Of a DNA stretch of 64,000 nucleotides, positions 1 through 11,737 are shown piece after piece. The translations under genes and the position numbers were made by a program. Position 1 is the first letter of the stretch, and the number at the start of each line of letters is the position of its first letter. The DNA comes from Blastocystis hominis (lineage: Eukaryota > Sar > Bigyra > Opalinata > Blastocystidae). The notes below the pieces were generated by a model. The model saw nothing but the letters and a program-made list of their open reading frames with translations, searched no databases and had not been told where the DNA came from. The DNA is taken from assembly GCF_000151665.1 (NCBI RefSeq), contig NW_013171816.1:1064204-1128203 (forward strand). The letters are read 5' to 3'.

Positions 1-352
1 GGCGTCGAACGCGATGTTTACGGTAGAAGCGGAGGACGCATGCGATGCAGACATTAATCTCGTTCACCGCGGTGGAGACGGATTTGTACTTCGCGAGGTT
101 CGTGCAGGGGAATGCGAGCGAGTACGCGAGGCAGCTGGCCGCTTACGCGCAATTGATTAACTCGGCCGATGATGTGAGGCGGCTGAAGGCGCTGGCGGGG
201 GAGTTGAAGGGAGAGAAGGACGTTGTGGTGGGGAACGAGAGAGAGAGAGTGAGAAATAGGGGCGCCATGGAATGGATTGGTTCAAAACGGTCGTGGTGCC
301 GATCGTCAAGGAGAATCCTCGGTTTTCCGATTTTCTAGTGGATTATATTTGA
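1..352 (+). CDS. 3' end of an unrecognised protein (partial)
   Basis: Only the last exons are in the window. A 28-nt intron (about 23-50) and a 32-35-nt intron ending near 264 must be removed to keep one frame. The spliced frame reads through a helical stretch (ALAGELKGEK) and ends with WFKTVVVPIVKENPRFSDFL and a TGA at 350-352. A TTTTGTTTGTG 3'-end motif follows directly (353-363). I do not recognise the family. The short C-terminal helical segment gives no catalytic motif, and the start lies upstream of the window. Confidence 0.55.
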
Positions 353-454
353 ATTTTGTTTGTGAGAAAAGGAAAGAGAGAGAGCAAAAGGAGATTCTCG
401 CTGTCACAAAAAACAACTATTTGCGTTTCAGTGTAAGTAGAAATCGAAGTTTAG

Positions 455-1558
455 ATGGATGAAACTACGCTCTGGCCTACCGAAGCCGGAGATTATGAGC
501 TTTTAGGGTTAATTGGCCATGTGAGATCCAATCTCGGAAATCATTTCGTAGGGAGCATTTGCGAAAGTTTACAAGGGCAGATGCAAGGTCAATAACTGTA
601 TAGTCGCTATCAAAGTCCTTTCTCTGGAGGACGTGTCTTCTAGCATATCAGATCTATGGAGAGAAGTTCTATCTATGAAACTCTGCAATCATCCGAACGT
701 TATTAAATGCCATTGCTGCTTTTGTGTGAATGATCATCTTTGGATTGTCACTCCTTTCATGTCAAAGGGCTCTTTGCTCCGAATTCTACAATATCTTAAG
801 CAACTCGGGAAGCTGGATGGCGGCGAAGGTCTTCCCGTAGGCGTGTCCGGAGGGCGGTAAACGCTAGGAAGACGTCATATCTGCAGTTCTGAAACAAGCT
901 GCGCACGGTTTGCAATATCTTCACAATTCAAATCTTCTCCACCGGTTCGCATTGCCTATTCTCTTCTTGACTCCCTAGCGACGTCAAAGCCGGCAACATT
1001 TTAGTTAATTCCGACGGCTCCGTGTGTTTAGCTGATCTCGGCGTTTCTCGAATTATGGAAGGCGCAATGAAGAAGGCGCACGCGCGTACGTTCGTCGGAA
1101 CTCCCTGCTGGATGGCCCCCGAGGTCATGTGTCGCTCGGATTACAATGCCTCGGTAGGCTCTCCCCCCTCTGGGCGTCTCATCGCTAGGCAGACATCTGG
1201 TCGCTGGGCATCACCGCGATGGAGCTCTTCAAGGGCTTCCCGCCGTACGCCCAGTACGAGCCGATGGAGGCGATCATTCGGACCTGCCAGGGGGATCCCC
1301 CGTTTTTTACCACGTACGGACCCTCCGCCCACACGCCCTCGCACGCGTTTCACAGCTGGGTGGAGATGGTGCTGAAGAAGGCGCCGGAGGAGCGGCCGTC
1401 GCTGTCGCGGCTGCTGAGCCATCGCTTTTTGAGTCGGTTCTCGGACGAGCAGTGCCGCGCGATTCTGCGCGGGTTCGTGGAGCGCATTCCCGATCTGGCG
1501 AGCGAGGCTGCTGCGGAGAGCGCCGCGCAGAGCCGGCCGGTAGCCCCGAAATGGAAGT
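455..1558 (+). CDS. STE20-type Ser/Thr kinase, OSR1/SPAK (Fray) subfamily
   Basis: About 324 aa after removing four introns (521-551, 837-867, 945-978, 1154-1188). It has a glycine loop ([12 protein letters not shown]), VAIK lysine, the subfamily signature [18 protein letters not shown] catalytic loop, DLG in place of DFG, and [14 protein letters not shown] activation segment. Known relatives phosphorylate cation-chloride cotransporters under WNK control. The conserved C-terminal substrate-docking domain of OSR1/SPAK is absent: the protein ends about 60 residues after the kinase fold. There is no encoded stop in the expected place. The frame reaches AAG-T at 1558 and the TGTTTGT motif begins at 1566, so poly(A) addition after T1558 would create TAA. 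Read-through would run into antisense of the next gene. Family assignment is strong; the polyadenylation stop is inferred. Confidence 0.88.
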
Positions 1559-1626
1559 TTTTGTGTGTTTGTGCGAAACAGAAAACAGAAAACAGAGGAC
1601 GAAGAGGAGAAGAAGAAGAGAATCGG

Positions 1627-4600
1627 TTAGACGTCGGACGGGGACACGGACGGAGAGACCGACACGGAGGACGAGACGGGGGGCGAGACGGGGGGCGAGA
1701 CGGAGGGCGAGGACGGGATGGGCTGCGGACGCGTCGGCTGGTAGGGCGACGAGCTCTGGCGCCGCTTGATGCCGGTGGACTCCGCCTGCGGCCGCGTGAC
1801 GGGCTTGCCTTCGCGCGTGAACTTCTTCCACTCCTCGTTGATGGAGTCCATCTGGAAGCGGTTGGAGAAGCGGTCCCAGCCCTCCGTGCTCGCCGCCGTC
1901 GAGTTCAGACGCGCGATCTCCTGCTCCGCCACCTCGCAGATCGCTTCGTACGCCTCCGGACGCCACATGCGGTAATAGACCTTCGGCTCCGCGCCCTCGG
2001 CGAGCGGCTCGGTGGCAGCGACGGGCTGAGGCGCTTCGTGGGGCTGGCGGATGAAGAGCTTGACGATGTTGGGCTCCTTGAGGAACTTGGCGTAGAACCG
2101 CGAAGTGGTGAAAGCGAGGATGTCCTTCTCGATGTCCGGAACGGTGGCCATGCGCTTGAGGATGCTCAGGAAGACGGAGGCGGTGCTCTGCGGCGAATCG
2201 ATGTCGTCGAGGTTGGAGAGGATCGAGTGGAAGGCGTAGAAGAGCACGCCGGCGCGATAGCAGGTGTCGCGCAGCACGTCGTTCTCGAGGATCACGTTCT
2301 TGAGGATCGACACGACCAGGAAGCTGCTGTCGTTCTGCTTCTCCACGATGGACGACGCGGCCAGCAGCAGCGCGATGTACGACCTCTCCTTGGTCTGCTT
2401 GTTGTTCCGCATGAACTCGTCGCGGCCGTAGGGCTTCGTGGAGATGAACTGCAGCGTGGTGAGCGCGAAGTCCTGCCCCACCGGCACGTTCGAGAAGATC
2501 ACGTCCACCAGGAAGCTCACGACCAGCGTGGTAAGCGAGGGGTCGTTCACCACCAGCGTGGTGCGCGTGCCCTCGCTCACCTCGAATTGGTCCTGCATGA
2601 AGTTCCTCAGGGCGTGCAGCAGAGAGCAGTACTCCTCGCGGTCCTTCTGCACGCCCTTCCGCACGCCGGGCAGACGCTGCTTCGCGTTCTCGATGAGTCC
2701 GGTGAGGAAGGCGGAGGGGTCCAGCGAGCAGAACGGAGAGTTCTTGTACTGCTCGATGAACACATCCGCGACGACCAGCTGCGCGTTGAGCGTCACGCGG
2801 TAGCTCTGCATGCGCTTGGCCACCTCGCTGGGCTCGTAGACGTAGACCTGCTCGTTCAGATGCACTTGGTGCGCCTCGCTCTTGAGGAACGTGAAGAGGT
2901 CTCTGCGGACGGCCTCGTTCCAGTAGACCTTCGCCGTCTCTAACGGGGTGTTCATGCGGTGAATGAAGCTCGACGGGTCCTCACTGCAGTTCAGCAGGAC
3001 CGCCTGCTCCTCCTCTTCGGTGCGGAACAGCGGGGAGAACAGCGTGATCATGTACTCGCGGACCATCTCTCCGAACTTGAACGACTTCATCATCTTGCCC
3101 AAAACCTGCAAGGATCGGTCCTGGACGTAGGGGTCGTATTCCTTCTCGTAGAACAAGCTCATATCGAGGAGCGTGAGGATCAGACCGCTCTTCATGATGC
3201 GCTGCACCACTTGGTCGTTGTTTTGGATGAACAGCTCCAGGATGTCCAGCACCAGCATTTCGCACGCGGTGTTGTCGTCTTGCAGCAGCGATTGCATGTC
3301 CGGCACCAGCTCGATGAGTCGCTCGCAGGCCGTCGGCGTGCCGAGAACCGACCGGAGCAGCACCAGCAGCACCTGCACGATGTTCCACGGCAGCGTGGAG
3401 TCGATCAGCAGACGGAACACGGAGCAGACGCGGGGATCGTTGATGAACACGCTCACCAAATCCCCGTAGACCTCCAGCAGCTTCATCAGCGAGCACACCG
3501 TCGCGTACAGGAAGCCGTTCACGCTCTCCTCGTTGCTCGGATCGGTCAGACCGCCTTGCCGAAGGTCCTGCAGCTGCAGCGTCTTCGCCACCAGCTCCTT
3601 TAGGAAGTGCTCCGGCGTGGGATCGGCCAGCGGGGCGTCGGGCTGCTGGAGGAACGGGTCCAGGAACACCTCGTCGATGACATATTCCGAGGCGAGGTTC
3701 TTGTAGATGCTGCGATTGGCCTGGTCCGCGCAGAAGGCGCTGACGTTCCAGCTCACGAGGGCGTCGCTGCTGGTCGCGATGTTGCTCTCCTCGCGGTCCA
3801 GCACATCCAGCAAGGCCTCCTGCATCGACCGGTTCCAGATCAGAAGCGGCGCGCGCACGTTGTCGCTCCGCACCATCCGAATGAACTCGCCCGCGCGCAG
3901 CGCCTTCACCAGACCGGGCGTCACGAGCAGCGTCAGCGCCTCCAGCACCTTGCTGGGGACCGTCACGTCGCTGCCCACGCCGATGAGCAGCTGCAGGCAG
4001 CGCTCGGTGAGCTGGATGAGCTGCTTGTCCAGCTCGGAGTGCTCTTCGAGGCAGATCGAGACCTGCAGGAAGAAGATCAGGCAGCCGGAACTGACGCAGA
4101 TGTCGAGGAGACGCGCGTGGTGGAGGAAGACCTCGAGGGTCTCCATGGCGATCTTGCAGACCTCGCCGTTGCGCTCGAGATAGTTGGGCTCGACGAACGA
4201 CGAGAGCGTGTGGATGAGGGTCGGGTAGCGAGCGAGCACGTCGCAGAGATGCGCGCCCGCCTCGCTGGCGATCAGCTTCACGCAGCTCAGCGTCTTGTAC
4301 AGAATCTGCGACTTGGGGAGGTCGCGCTGGCGGAGCTCGGGGAGGTCGTTGGGCAGGAATTGCTCGATCAGGTAGTTGAAGGACTCGAAGACGTCCGAGT
4401 CGGCGCAGTTGCGCACGTTGATCATGGACGGCTTGCCGAACGAGGCGGGGCACAGCGCCTCCGCGAGCACGGCGAGGACGTCGCCCACGATCTGCTGGCT
4501 GGACTCGAAGTTGAGGTCGCAGTTGAGACACTGCTCCATGGTGGCGAACTCGTTCTTGCCCACCTGGCTGACCTCCTTCTTGGTCTGCAGCACCTTGAGC

Positions 4601-7600
4601 AGGGACTGGAGGATCATGCGGATGTCGCAGAGCACCATCTCGTCGATGTCGCCCTTCATTCGCGTCAGCGTGGACCATCGCGTGTTCAGATTGTCGATCA
4701 GGTCGCGGAAGAACAGGACTGGGTCCACGGTGGGCGGGACGCTGCACTCCGGCTTGAGGAACGTCTCCAAGAACACGTGGCGAATGCACAGCTTGTTGTC
4801 GATGTTCTCGTAGTTGATCGGCTGCGGAGGCACGTATCTCCACACCGCCGAGGAGTCCGCGGCGATCTCCGCGCAGTACTCGCGCACTTGGTCGGCGATG
4901 CAGCTCCGCATGTGCTCGCGCATCGCTCGGTTCCAAATCACTTCGCTGGTCTCGACGCGGTCCGCATTGAACACGTTGCAGAACGCGCTCGGACCCTCGC
5001 GTTCCAGCAGGGCGATCAAGGAGTCGGGCAGGAAGAAGCGGAGGAACGAGTACTTCCGAGCCAGCTCGACGCGTTCCTCCGTGTTCTTCGCGTTCTGCAG
5101 CCGATTGCGAAGATCGGTGAGTTCTTCGTTGGCGTCCTGGAACGCGTTCTGCAGATCGGTGGGCTCCTGCATCACGTGGTAGCGATGGAACAGCTGCGCG
5201 ACGGGGATCGGCATGCCTTCCTTCTCGCAGCTCAGCAGCAAGAACACGCGGAAGATTCCAGAGCGGTAAATGAGCGTCTGGGCGGGCGTGGAGGTCTCCA
5301 GCGCGATCATGAGAATGGACGCCATCTCGACGAGATTCGCCTGCGTGGAGAGCAGTAAGGGGAAGCGAAGGAGACGCGAGAGAATGGCCTCGGTGAGATA
5401 GGCGCTGCGGATGCGCTTCAGACTCTCGCAGGTGTGGCGAACGATCGACAAGGCGAGCTGGCATCGATCGCCCGCGGAAAGATGCGGGCAGCTGCACTTC
5501 AAACTCGCTCCAGCGCTCGCTTCGCTCTCGCCTTCCGACTCGGATCCCGTTTCGGACGCCGAAAGAGACTCAGGCTGCGGCTCGGATTTGGCTCGCGGAT
5601 TCATCTCCATGACCGAGTCCGAGTCATCGTCCGAAATCGCATCGAACCCCGATTGACGGGGCGGCACAAGAGGCAGCGAGATCCGATCCGGCTTCGCGAG
5701 GTGCGTTCCCGACTTGCTGGACGCAATGGAAACGGCGGGGTTCATCGGGTCCTTCGGGTCCATTGAGGAGCGAGACTCGCTTAGCGGACGAACGGACTGC
5801 GCGCGCCCGGCGTGCTGGGCGTGCTGGGCGTGCTGAACGAGCTGCGTGACCAGCTGCGAAAGGATCGTAGCGATCGTGGAAACGCCGTTGTAGTCTTGGA
5901 ACTGCTCGGTCAACAGCGGGAACTGGCACACGAGGTTGAGGATCTGGAGAATCAGGCCTTCTAGGACGGTGTCGATCGCTCGATCTTCCAAAATGAAACA
6001 GAGATAGCGGAGAACGGGGAACTCCCGTCCCTTCTGCTCGTCGATCTGCACAACGCGCAGGATGAGATACAGCAAGGCGCGCCGCGTGTGCAGGTTCCGC
6101 GTGACGATGTACAGATCGCACACATGGCGAACGAATTCGGCGACGTTCACGATGCTCACCGTCTTTCCGTTCTCCAGCGCATCGAGCAGTTGTTGCAGAT
6201 AATACCCGTCCACGCACACGAACGCTTCGATCTGCGGGTAGAGCATGCGGAACCCTTCGAAGTCCCACACCGCGCCGGGCTCCGTCAGCCGCCGATTCTC
6301 CAGCTCCTTCAGCTCGCTCGCCAGCGCCTCCGAGACATTGCGCCGCATCTCCTGGCTCCAGATAAACGCGTAGTCGCTCTGCTCCTGCTCCAGCGAGGAC
6401 CAGAACCCCTTCCAATTCACGCGGCAGCCCGCCAGCGCGGTGAGCGCCATGTTCTCGGCCACCTCGATGTCCTGCGCCGTGTCCTCGATCGGCCGCTGCC
6501 GATTCATCCCCTCCAGCGCCAGCGGCTTGCCCTGGATCTCGAGGCGCTTCACGAGGGAGAGCGGGAAGATCCGCGCCAGCGTGCGCGCGCCTTCGACCGA
6601 GTCGGTGACGGTGAGCATCACGAACTCGCGGCTGAACGCGGCGGTGGGGGCGGCGGGGGCCTGCAGCGCGCGGGTGAGGTGCGCCAGGAAGCTGCCGTTC
6701 TGGAGGAAGAGGAGCTGCAGGCTGTGGAAGGCGTCGCGACTGCTGGTCAGCACGGCGGCCTTGAGGAGCTGCTCCATCGCGGGGAGGGACTGAGTGCAGG
6801 TGAGGAGGGAGAGGGAAGGGAGCAGGGGAGCGAGGAGCGAAAGCACGCTGGCGATTTGGGTGCCCGTGTAGTGATCGCGACGCGAGTTGAGCAGCTCGCA
6901 GAAAAAGAGACACGCTTCGGAGGAGGCGCGGTAGGAGGGATCGCGGTTCCATAGAATCATCTTGGAAACGGAGGCAAAACTAAAAAATGAGAAAAAAAGA
7001 AGAAAAAGAAGGGAGGGACATACCCGTTCTGATCCGTAAAGGCTTGGAAGTAGCTCTCTTCGGGAGGGTAGCTAGCCTCGTTGAGGCAAAAAGAGCGGAA
7101 ACACATGGCTCGAAGAGCTTTGATAGCCATTGCAATGCAGTCGGGAGTGAGCTGGACATAAAGAGAAGGTTTCAAATAGGACATTGTCGCTATTCTTCAG
7201 AACGCTTAGAATAGTTTCTATTAACTTGTCCGCGTTTTCGGAGGCGGAGTCGTAGGCTCCTGAGAAGAGCATAGCACAATAAATAGATTCTAAAATCAGT
7301 GTAATCTAGCGATTAGCTCAAATATGCAGAGAAACATCCTCGGAGTTCAAACTTGTCTCGGTTAGTTTTTCCTCTAAAAGGCCGAGCAGTAGATCCACAG
7401 GCTATTCATGAGGCAAATAATCGAATAACTACTTGTCGACTGGCCTTGTATTGCGGCAAATTGGAATTGTCCTATGGATAAGTCAACCGAAGCGTGGCTA
7501 CCATCATATTCGTGCAGTTGCTCACGAAATTCCTCATAGACTCGGAGGAATCAACATTTTGTTTTTTGATGTCTTTTGCAAACCGGGAGTAAGCTGTTTC

Positions 7601-7624
7601 TTCAACAGATAGAGTTCCTCCCAT
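1627..7624 (-). CDS. RME-8/DNAJC13-like IWN-repeat protein without a J domain
   Basis: About 1943 aa. The long last exon (1627-6979) is preceded by short exons separated by introns 6980-7023, 7152-7182, 7306-7335, 7402-7432 and 7472-7501. Repeats of the RME-8 IWN type are visible: ILWNRD, FIWSQEMRRNV, VIWNRAMREHM, LIWNRSMQEAL and VYWNEAVRRDL, together with the FLPDSL and PINYENIDNKL segments typical of RME-8. RME-8 acts with Hsc70 and retromer/WASH on endosomes. No HPD J-domain signature occurs anywhere in the predicted protein, so an Hsc70-activating role is doubtful. The start MGGTLS fits an N-myristoylation signal. The C-terminus is Ser/Pro/Val-rich. Encoded TAA at 1627-1629. The gene is convergent with the kinase. 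Confidence 0.82.
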
Positions 7625-7916
7625 TTCGAATGATTGAAATATAAACCAGTAGGTATGTCGTCGCGCCGTGATTTCCACTATTTAAGGTGCCTAGAACATA
7701 TTTAAACATATGCAAGAAACCGGTATTTTAAACATGGATTTCGTGGAAATCGCAACGGTTCAGACTCATATCCACCGGAACTGCATAACATACAAAACAG
7801 AACACATCCACCGAAACACACCACCCCAAATTGTTTATTGCAGCAAACAATAAAAAAACATCCACTTCAAACATACAGCGCATGAAACGTTGGCAACCAC
7901 ACCCACATCCACATCC
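7625..7916. other. intergenic
   Basis: Low-GC spacer between the start of the RME-8-like gene and the 3' end of the Mei2-like gene. It holds AT-rich sequence with a TATTTAA-like stretch near 7678 and short CCACA-rich runs. No gene, tRNA or repeat array was seen. Confidence 0.5.
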
Positions 7917-9106
7917 TTAAGGTTGTGTAACTTCTTCGTGGCTGCTTACTCTCGTAGAGCGATCAGAAACAATTCCATTCTGATTCAAACGATTAGGTTT
8001 CGCGATAGAACGATTATTCATTGAGAAAGTACGTGATCTAGATTGGCCGCTTTCCGCGTACGGCGCTTGACTCCTCCCTTGAATCCGTGCATAACAGAAC
8101 TGACAGACTTTCGTACTCTCCGTTTCCGGCCACGGCTGGTTCTGCATCTACGCCTCAGTTCCCAAACGCGCTCTCACAGCTCGATACGCCTTCGCTACAT
8201 CCGTCGTCGATGTGAACTGCACGAAACAATACCCGAGATTCCGCGAGGTCTGAGGATCCACGGGCATGCTGACGATGGTGAACTTGTTCCCCACAGCACG
8301 TTCCAGAACCGCGGAAACCTGGTCCAGACGGTACCGATTCGGCAGATTCCGCAGCATTATGTAGGTACGGGTGTCCTCGCCTGCATCGACCTTGGCAATG
8401 TCCACAACGTCGTTCAGCGGCTTTGGAGCTGCTTTCTTTAAAGAGGGCTGCGATTGAGATTGAGATTGAGATTGAGATTGAGATTGAGATTGCGATTGCG
8501 ATGGAGGTTGGAGTTGGGGCTGAAGCGGGGGCTGAGGCTGCAAAGCACCGCCCGGAGCAAGGGGACGAGAGGAACGGAGAGGACGAGGAGGAGGAGACGA
8601 ACTGTACGGCATGGAAGGGTACGACACAGAGGGAGCAGTGTAGTACGGCAAAAATGAAGGAGGCAGATTAAGAAACGGGTCCTTTTCCTCGATAGAATTA
8701 AAACGAGTTTGATAGGGAGCAATTCCGCCCTTGGCATAGGGATAGCTTGGAACCGTTGAAAAATGATCACTGGAACCAGAGTTGGACAGTAATTGCTCTG
8801 GCATCGTGCTTCTTCCAGTAGGTGCAAAAAACGCAAACTCACCACTACTTGGAGGCATAATATCCTGGTAGTTCGTGTAGTGAGCAGCTCTATTTGATCC
8901 AGGATTTTCAAAGTTAAGTCCTGAAGAATAGGCGAATGAGTTGAACGGCCCACTCCAAAAAACGGCACCGGCATTCTACGATTACAGACCATCCAAGGAC
9001 GTACTCCCTGATCTGGCAAAACAGACGAACTAACTTCTTGCGAATCCGAAGTATTCTCCTGAGTAGTCTACGCTAAAAGCCAGTGTCCGTGCGTACACTC
9101 TGCATC
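7917..9106 (-). CDS. Mei2-like RNA-binding protein (C-terminal RRM)
   Basis: Four exons; introns at 8148-8177, 8976-9004 and 9068-9096. The N-terminal half is Ser/Pro/Tyr-rich with an SQ-repeat tract encoded by GAGATT-type hexamers (about 8452-8504). The C-terminal RRM has the features of the Mei2 family: TYIMLRNLPNRY (RNP2), LGYCFVQF (RNP1) and, across the last intron, KVCQFCYARIQG, the motif that closes Mei2-type RRMs. Mei2 proteins bind meiotic or developmental RNAs in other eukaryotes; the RNA target here is unknown. The start was chosen at 9106 because splicing its short exon (Met-Gln-Ser) preserves the frame. Stop TAA at 7917-7919. Confidence 0.82.
8450..8505. repeat. GAGATT hexamer tandem repeat (coding, SQ tract)
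   Basis: About eight tandem copies of a six-base unit (GAGATT, with two GCGATT variants at one end) lie inside the Mei2-like exon and encode alternating Ser-Gln on the minus strand. The tract is likely to vary in length between isolates. Confidence 0.85.
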
Positions 9107-9213
9107 CCGGGTGGAAAAATACGGGAACAAACAAACAAAAAAATTATAAAGAGAAATACGGCACCATCGTCCTTTGTCAACAAACAGCTCAGCAAAAAAG
9201 CAACGGCTCCTTC

Positions 9214-11087
9214 TTACATTCCAAAGAAATCGAAGTTCATCGTCGACGCCTGCTGCTGGGGCTGCTGGGCGGGCATTCCATAGTTCATCGCGGGCTGCTG
9301 CGGCTGCTGCGCGGGCATTCCGTAATTCATCGCAGGCTGCTGCGCAGGCATTCCATAGTTCATCGCAGGCTGCTGGGGCTGCTGAGCGGGCATTCCGTAA
9401 TTCATCGCGGGCTGCTGCGGCTGCGCGGGCGTGCTGAAGAAATCGAAGCTGGCCTGCTGGGGCTGCTGCATGGTCTGCCGCGCGGGAGCCTGTGCGGCGG
9501 GCTGCGCGGAGAGCCCGGAGAAGGCGTCGTCGATGGAGGACACAGCGTTGAAGCCGAAGGGATCGTTGCTCACGGGCGCGGCCATCGGCGCGGCGGCGGG
9601 CGCGGGCTGCGCGGACAGGCCCGAGAACGCGTCGTCGATCGACGTGGCGTTGAAGCCGAAGGGGTCGCTGCTCGCAGGGGCGGCGGGCACCGGCGCGGGC
9701 GCGGCGGCGGGCTGCGCGGGAGCGGGCGCGGCGCCGAAGAAATCTGCGGTGAAGGGGAGAGAAAACACGCACCGAAATCGGCGGGCGCGGCGGCGGCGAC
9801 GGGCGCAGGGGCGGCGGCGAAGCTCTCCTCGGGCTCCTCCTCCTCCTCGCCCTCATCGCCGAGACGGCAGCGCGAGACGCGGTCGAAGACCGTGCCGGCC
9901 ATCTTCTTGACCATGGGGTGGTTGTAGGAGCCCAGCGCCTGGAGCTCCTCGGTGTTCTCCTTGAAGTACGCCTTGAATCCGTCCGTGTTCGGCGTGTTCA
10001 GGATCTCCTGGATGGTGTACAGCGCCTTCATCACCACCTTCCAGTTCTTGTCGGACAGCTTGCCCAGCAGGATCGGGCCCACCACCGCCGCGTCCAGGGT
10101 CTGGCAGGCGCCCGCGAAGCGCGCCAGCTTGTCCTTGGGGGGCTCGGGGCGCATTCCCTGCGGCGTGCACAGCTCCTCCACCAGCTTGCGCTCGTAGCTT
10201 CCGTCCGTCACCGCCGTTCCCGCCTTGATCACGGGGGGCTGGTACGCCGGCGCCGCGGGCACCGGAGCGGGCGCCGCCGCGGGCTTGCGCGCAAACATGC
10301 CGCCAGCGCGCGCCTGCTGCGCGGGCTGCGCCGGCTGGGCGGGAGCGGCCATGGCCGGCTGCGCAGGGGCGGCGCCATAGCGACCCGTCGGCTGCGGCTG
10401 CGCCGGCTGGGGCTGGCCGAAGGGACCCGGGGCGGCCAGGGCGGGCTGCGCAGGCTGCGCGGGCGCGGCGGGGTTGCCGCCGAAGGTGCCCTTGGCGCGG
10501 CTGAGCCAGTCGTCCTTGGGAGCGGCCGGGGCGCGGGAACCACCGCCGATGCCCTGCATGCCCGGCTGGGGCTGGGAGGACACCGAGGCGCCCGCGAAGG
10601 AGTCCACGGGGCGGGTGAAGTTGGTGCGGTTACGAAGCGTCTCGTTGAAGAGGTTGTCGATGGTCTCCTTGGCCGTCGTCTGGATGGCCACGTACACAGC
10701 ATCACCCTTCAGCGGGTCCAGAGGGCCCGTGAAAGACAGGCAGTCCTTGATGAGCTGGTGGTGGGCGCTCATTTCCTTCTGGAAATCGACACGACCATTC
10801 ACGATCAGGTACTACACGTTCGGACCCTGGTGGCAACCCTACGTTGATGATCTTAAGAGCCTTCAGCTTGATATTGGGATCCGACTTCTTTAAACGAGGA
10901 ACGAGCAGACCAACCAAATCCTTGCAGTTCTTAGGTCCAGCAAAGGTAGAGTCTAGAGAGTAGTACCCAAACTCCCCAAAAACCTACTAACAAGCTCCTT
11001 CAAAACAAATCCAGGCGTAGGGTTGTCGTCAGACGATGTACCCTTCGACACCAGGTTTCTGTCGCTCATAGTGTTCTTACTAGCCAT
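9214..11087 (-). CDS. Tepsin-like ENTH + VHS-like adaptor accessory protein
   Basis: Four exons; introns 9744-9772, 10812-10842, 10953-10987. N-terminal ENTH-like domain (KELVNSTFAG, LLVPRLKKSD, KLKALKIINYLIVNG), a Pro/Ala/Gln-rich linker, a second VHS-like helical domain (RFAGACQTLDAAVVGPILLG, NWKVVMKALYTIQEIL), then a low-complexity tail. ENTH followed by a VHS-like domain is the arrangement of tepsin, the AP-4 accessory protein. The tail has two DPFGFNA motifs with DDAFSGL, repeated MNYGMPAQQP units and a final DFFGM, consistent with adaptor or clathrin binding. TAA at 9214-9216; a TGTTTGTT motif follows at about 9180-9187 (minus strand). The AP-4 link is inferred from architecture. Confidence 0.75.
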
Positions 11088-11737
11088 GATACTGTGTGAA
11101 CTTCAAAAAATATCTATTCCCAAAGATTAGCACCCTTTCGATCTCCCACCCTCTTTTCCGAACACAGCACACACGGAATCCAACAAAATACATACCTGCC
11201 TAACAATATTTGGCATCACCAAAGTTGGCATTATTGCATCATACCGGTTTATGGAAAGATTTGTACCAGAATTGCCCATAAGGAATTATCGGTGCACCGA
11301 AGCTGATTGGCGCAGAATCAGTGCGCCCAATCAGCTTTAGAGAACATACCATTTTAATTGCTTATCCTCAGACCTTATGAGACATAGCGAAATCATTATT
11401 TAACTAGGCTATTTCCATGAAGACACTGCAGCTCTATTTATTTTCGATGACGGAAGCCCAAAATCGGTGTTTTCGAGTTTGAGTGTCGTTTTGCAGAAAA
11501 ACGCAGAACCAGGGCAGGATCCGAATTCGTTTAGGAAGCAACCACCGATTTAGTCGCGTTGGCTGCTGTAGCAAACAATCGAACCATTTTTCCCACCTCC
11601 CACCAAATGTCTATAATTACAATTCCGAACGATTCCCTGTCGAATACACTCGAAAAATCGATAGTACACGGACTGTTCTCAACTTGAACCTCAGTTTCAC
11701 TTTCTCAAATCGTATATTATAACTATTCTGATTTAAA
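11088..11737. other. intergenic between divergent genes, with a hairpin
   Basis: A 650-bp spacer between the divergent tepsin-like and Rpn2 genes, unusually long for this window. It is AT-rich and likely holds both promoters. An ORF reading plus at 11483-11722 has no family features. A strong inverted repeat lies at 11300-11337 (separate entry). Confidence 0.5.
11300..11337. repeat. near-perfect inverted repeat (hairpin)
   Basis: Left arm AAGCTGATTGGCGCA, short loop GAATCAG, right arm TGCGCCCAATCAGCTT. The arms pair over about 15 bp with one bulged base. It lies in the middle of the longest divergent intergenic spacer. Confidence 0.8.

Noticed and set aside
1219-2943. 574-codon plus-strand frame and other long antisense frames over 1.6-11 kb
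   Set aside because: They are shadows of GC-rich minus-strand exons (RME-8-like, tepsin-like); compositions are Arg/Val/Glu-biased and no domain is visible.
11483-11722. 79-codon plus-strand ORF
   Set aside because: No 3' motif, no family features, and it lies in a likely promoter region.
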